Assembly (NCBI GenBank): GCA_903891395.1 | Contig: CAITEM010000564.1 | Coordinates: 1 to 7,029, forward strand | From: an uncultured Hyphomicrobiales bacterium | Lineage (GTDB): Bacteria > Pseudomonadota > Alphaproteobacteria > Rhizobiales > Xanthobacteraceae | Reading direction: 5' to 3' | Length of the DNA: 7,029 nucleotides | Part shown: piece by piece, positions 6,098-7,029 of the stretch | How positions within the stretch are numbered: position 1 is the stretch's first letter | How the letters are laid out: the number at the start of each line of letters is the position of its first letter | The notes under the pieces: model-generated | Told to the model about the DNA's origin: nothing | The model's database searches: none | The model's input: only the letters and a program-made list of their open reading frames with translations | Translations under genes and position numbers: made by a program

Positions 6098-6664
6098 ATG
6101 CGGCTTCCATTGATCGCGCCAAAGGATCTGACCGCCGAGCAGCGGCCGCTCTACGACGCCATGCGCAAGGGCATTGCCAGCAACTTCAACGCGTTCAAGG
6201 TCGAGCGCGAGGACGGTGCGTTGATGGGCCCGTGGAATCCCTGGCTGCACGAGCCCTCGATCGGCAAGGCGATCTGGGATTTGACCTTGGCAATGACCGC
6301 GAACGCGTCGCTGCCTGACAACGTGCGCCAGGTCGCGATCCTGGTCGTCGGCGCCCGCTTCGACGCCGCCTACGAAATATATGCCCACATCGCGGTGGCG
6401 GAGAAAGAAGGCATGTCGCCCGAGCGGCTCGCCACGCTGGTGGCCGATTTGAAGCCGGCCGACCTGGCGCGCGATGAGAGCGTAGCCTACGACGTCGCCT
6501 ACGCGCTGGTCCGGGGCGGCACGTTGCCGGAACCGCTGTACAGTCTGTCGGTGAAGACGTTCGGCCAGCACGGCGCGAACGAGTTGATTTATCTTGTCGG
6601 TCTCTACAGCCTGGTGTCGACCACCCTCAACGGGTTCAACGTTCCGGTGCCCGAGCGGGAATGA
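6098..6664 (+). CDS. Carboxymuconolactone decarboxylase (CMD/AhpD-fold) family protein
   Basis: This 188-residue protein is all-helical in character and cytoplasmic, with no signal peptide. The family core is visible: LPDNVRQVAILVVGARFDAAYEIYAHIAVAEKEGMS (72-107), with Glu93 and His97 in the E-x-Y-A-H segment, then the helix TFGQHGANELIYLVGLYSLVSTTLNGFNVPVP (154-185). The protein has no cysteine, so the CxxC peroxidase chemistry of AhpD is excluded. This places it with the decarboxylase-like or uncharacterised CMD proteins often found among aromatic and xenobiotic catabolic genes. It may decarboxylate or isomerise a ring-cleavage product, but the substrate is unknown and it is too far from the dioxygenase to claim one operon. 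The ATG at 6098 has AGGTGA (about 6089-6094) just upstream. The 62 bases between the tRNA and this gene hold no other feature I can support. Confidence 0.85.
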   Translation: MRLPLIAPKDLTAEQRPLYDAMRKGIASNFNAFKVEREDGALMGPWNPWLHEPSIGKAIWDLTLAMTANASLPDNVRQVAILVVGARFDAAYEIYAHIAVAEKEGMSPERLATLVADLKPADLARDESVAYDVAYALVRGGTLPEPLYSLSVKTFGQHGANELIYLVGLYSLVSTTLNGFNVPVPERE

Positions 6665-6758
6665 GCAGCGGTCCATGGTCACGTCGAAACTAATCTGCGG
6701 CGAATGGAACGTTGAGGATGGTCGGGAATTGCCATCCGTCACCTGAACGGAGGCTGCA

Positions 6759-7007
6759 ATGAAGCTCGTAATAGGCTTGGCGATGCTGGCGTTTGCTGTT
6801 TCCGTAATGCCGGCGGACGCAAAAGGCTGCATCAAAGGCGCGGTGGTCGGTGGCATTGCGGGACACTACGCGGGTCATCATGGCCTGATCGGCGCCGCGG
6901 CCGGATGCGCTTATGGGCGTCATGAAGCCAACAAGCGCGATCGGATGAACGGCATCAATTCCGAGCGGTCCGGTCACGAACTGCCGAATGGCCAAGAACG
7001 CATGTGA
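6759..7007 (+). CDS. Small exported glycine-zipper protein, function unknown
   Basis: This is an 82-residue protein with a clear start: GGAGG at 6749-6753, five bases before the ATG. A Sec signal peptide covers residues 1-21 (ends PADA, cleavage before Lys22). The mature part opens with KGCIKGAVVGGIAGHYAGHH, in which Gly23, 27, 31, 35 and 39 recur every four residues (GxxxG repeated), the pattern of glycine zippers that pack helices in membranes. G45-x3-G49 follows. Two cysteines (24, 50) bracket the zipper and could form a disulfide, and four histidines (36, 40, 41, 55) cluster in and after it. The last ~28 residues are polar and probably unstructured. Similar small glycine-zipper proteins are frequent in Hyphomicrobiales and mostly uncharacterised, so I assign no function. 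The 94-bp gap before it has a small dyad, GATGG/CCATC (about 6718-6737), and no clear promoter. Confidence 0.78.
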   Translation: MKLVIGLAMLAFAVSVMPADAKGCIKGAVVGGIAGHYAGHHGLIGAAAGCAYGRHEANKRDRMNGINSERSGHELPNGQERM

Positions 7008-7029
7008 TGTGAGTTGCGACCGCAGACGA

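Noticed and set aside
6703..6730. GGAAC as the -35 of a general-stress (EcfG) promoter before the small zipper gene
   Set aside because: No GTT-type -10 lies 16-17 bases downstream.
5663..6856. Minus-strand open frame with the phrase ERSRTSDLRFRKPLLYPAEL
   Set aside because: That phrase is the antisense translation of the tRNA-Arg gene, a familiar false protein.

Overview
The window reads as ordinary chromosomal DNA of a high-GC alphaproteobacterium, most likely Hyphomicrobiales of the Bradyrhizobium/Xanthobacteraceae type. The reasons are strong G/C third-position bias on every real gene, a tripartite-tricarboxylate (Bug/TctC) binding protein, a lipoprotein M48 peptidase with a LysM-like tail, an ATTCCG...CGGAAT intergenic palindrome of the kind common in that group, and a tRNA-Arg(CCU) with encoded CCA. 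The taxonomic call is inference from family resemblance; no rRNA or marker gene is present.

Left part (1-2577, + strand): the C-terminal 358 residues of a GMC-family FAD dehydrogenase with a four-cysteine cluster run into a small periplasmic class I cytochrome c through an ATGA stop/start overlap. Together they look like a dehydrogenase/electron-acceptor pair. After a 130-bp gap with a good sigma70-type promoter lying inside a long inverted repeat comes a two-domain extradiol (type I, VOC-fold) ring-cleavage dioxygenase with its full catalytic set. A strong hairpin sits in the 45-bp gap before the next, convergent gene.

Middle part (2588-4819, - strand): a two-gene unit, transcribed right to left. 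A secreted staphylococcal-nuclease-like protein that seems to have lost key catalytic acids is followed 24 bp later by an M48 metallopeptidase lipoprotein with an intact HExxH and a C-terminal LysM-like module.

Right part (4897-7029, + strand): a divergently transcribed Bug/TctC solute-binding protein with a twin-arginine-like signal and no transporter genes beside it, a tRNA-Arg(CCU), a cysteine-free carboxymuconolactone-decarboxylase-like protein, and an 82-residue exported glycine-zipper protein.

The oxidoreductase, dioxygenase, CMD-like and Bug genes fit a general aromatic/organic-acid catabolic neighbourhood, but no single pathway can be assigned. I see no insertion sequence, CRISPR array, phage or defence module. 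The best leads are the degenerate SNase-like gene paired with the M48 peptidase, the five-glycine heptad-like zipper in the small exported protein, and the inverted repeat over the dioxygenase promoter.
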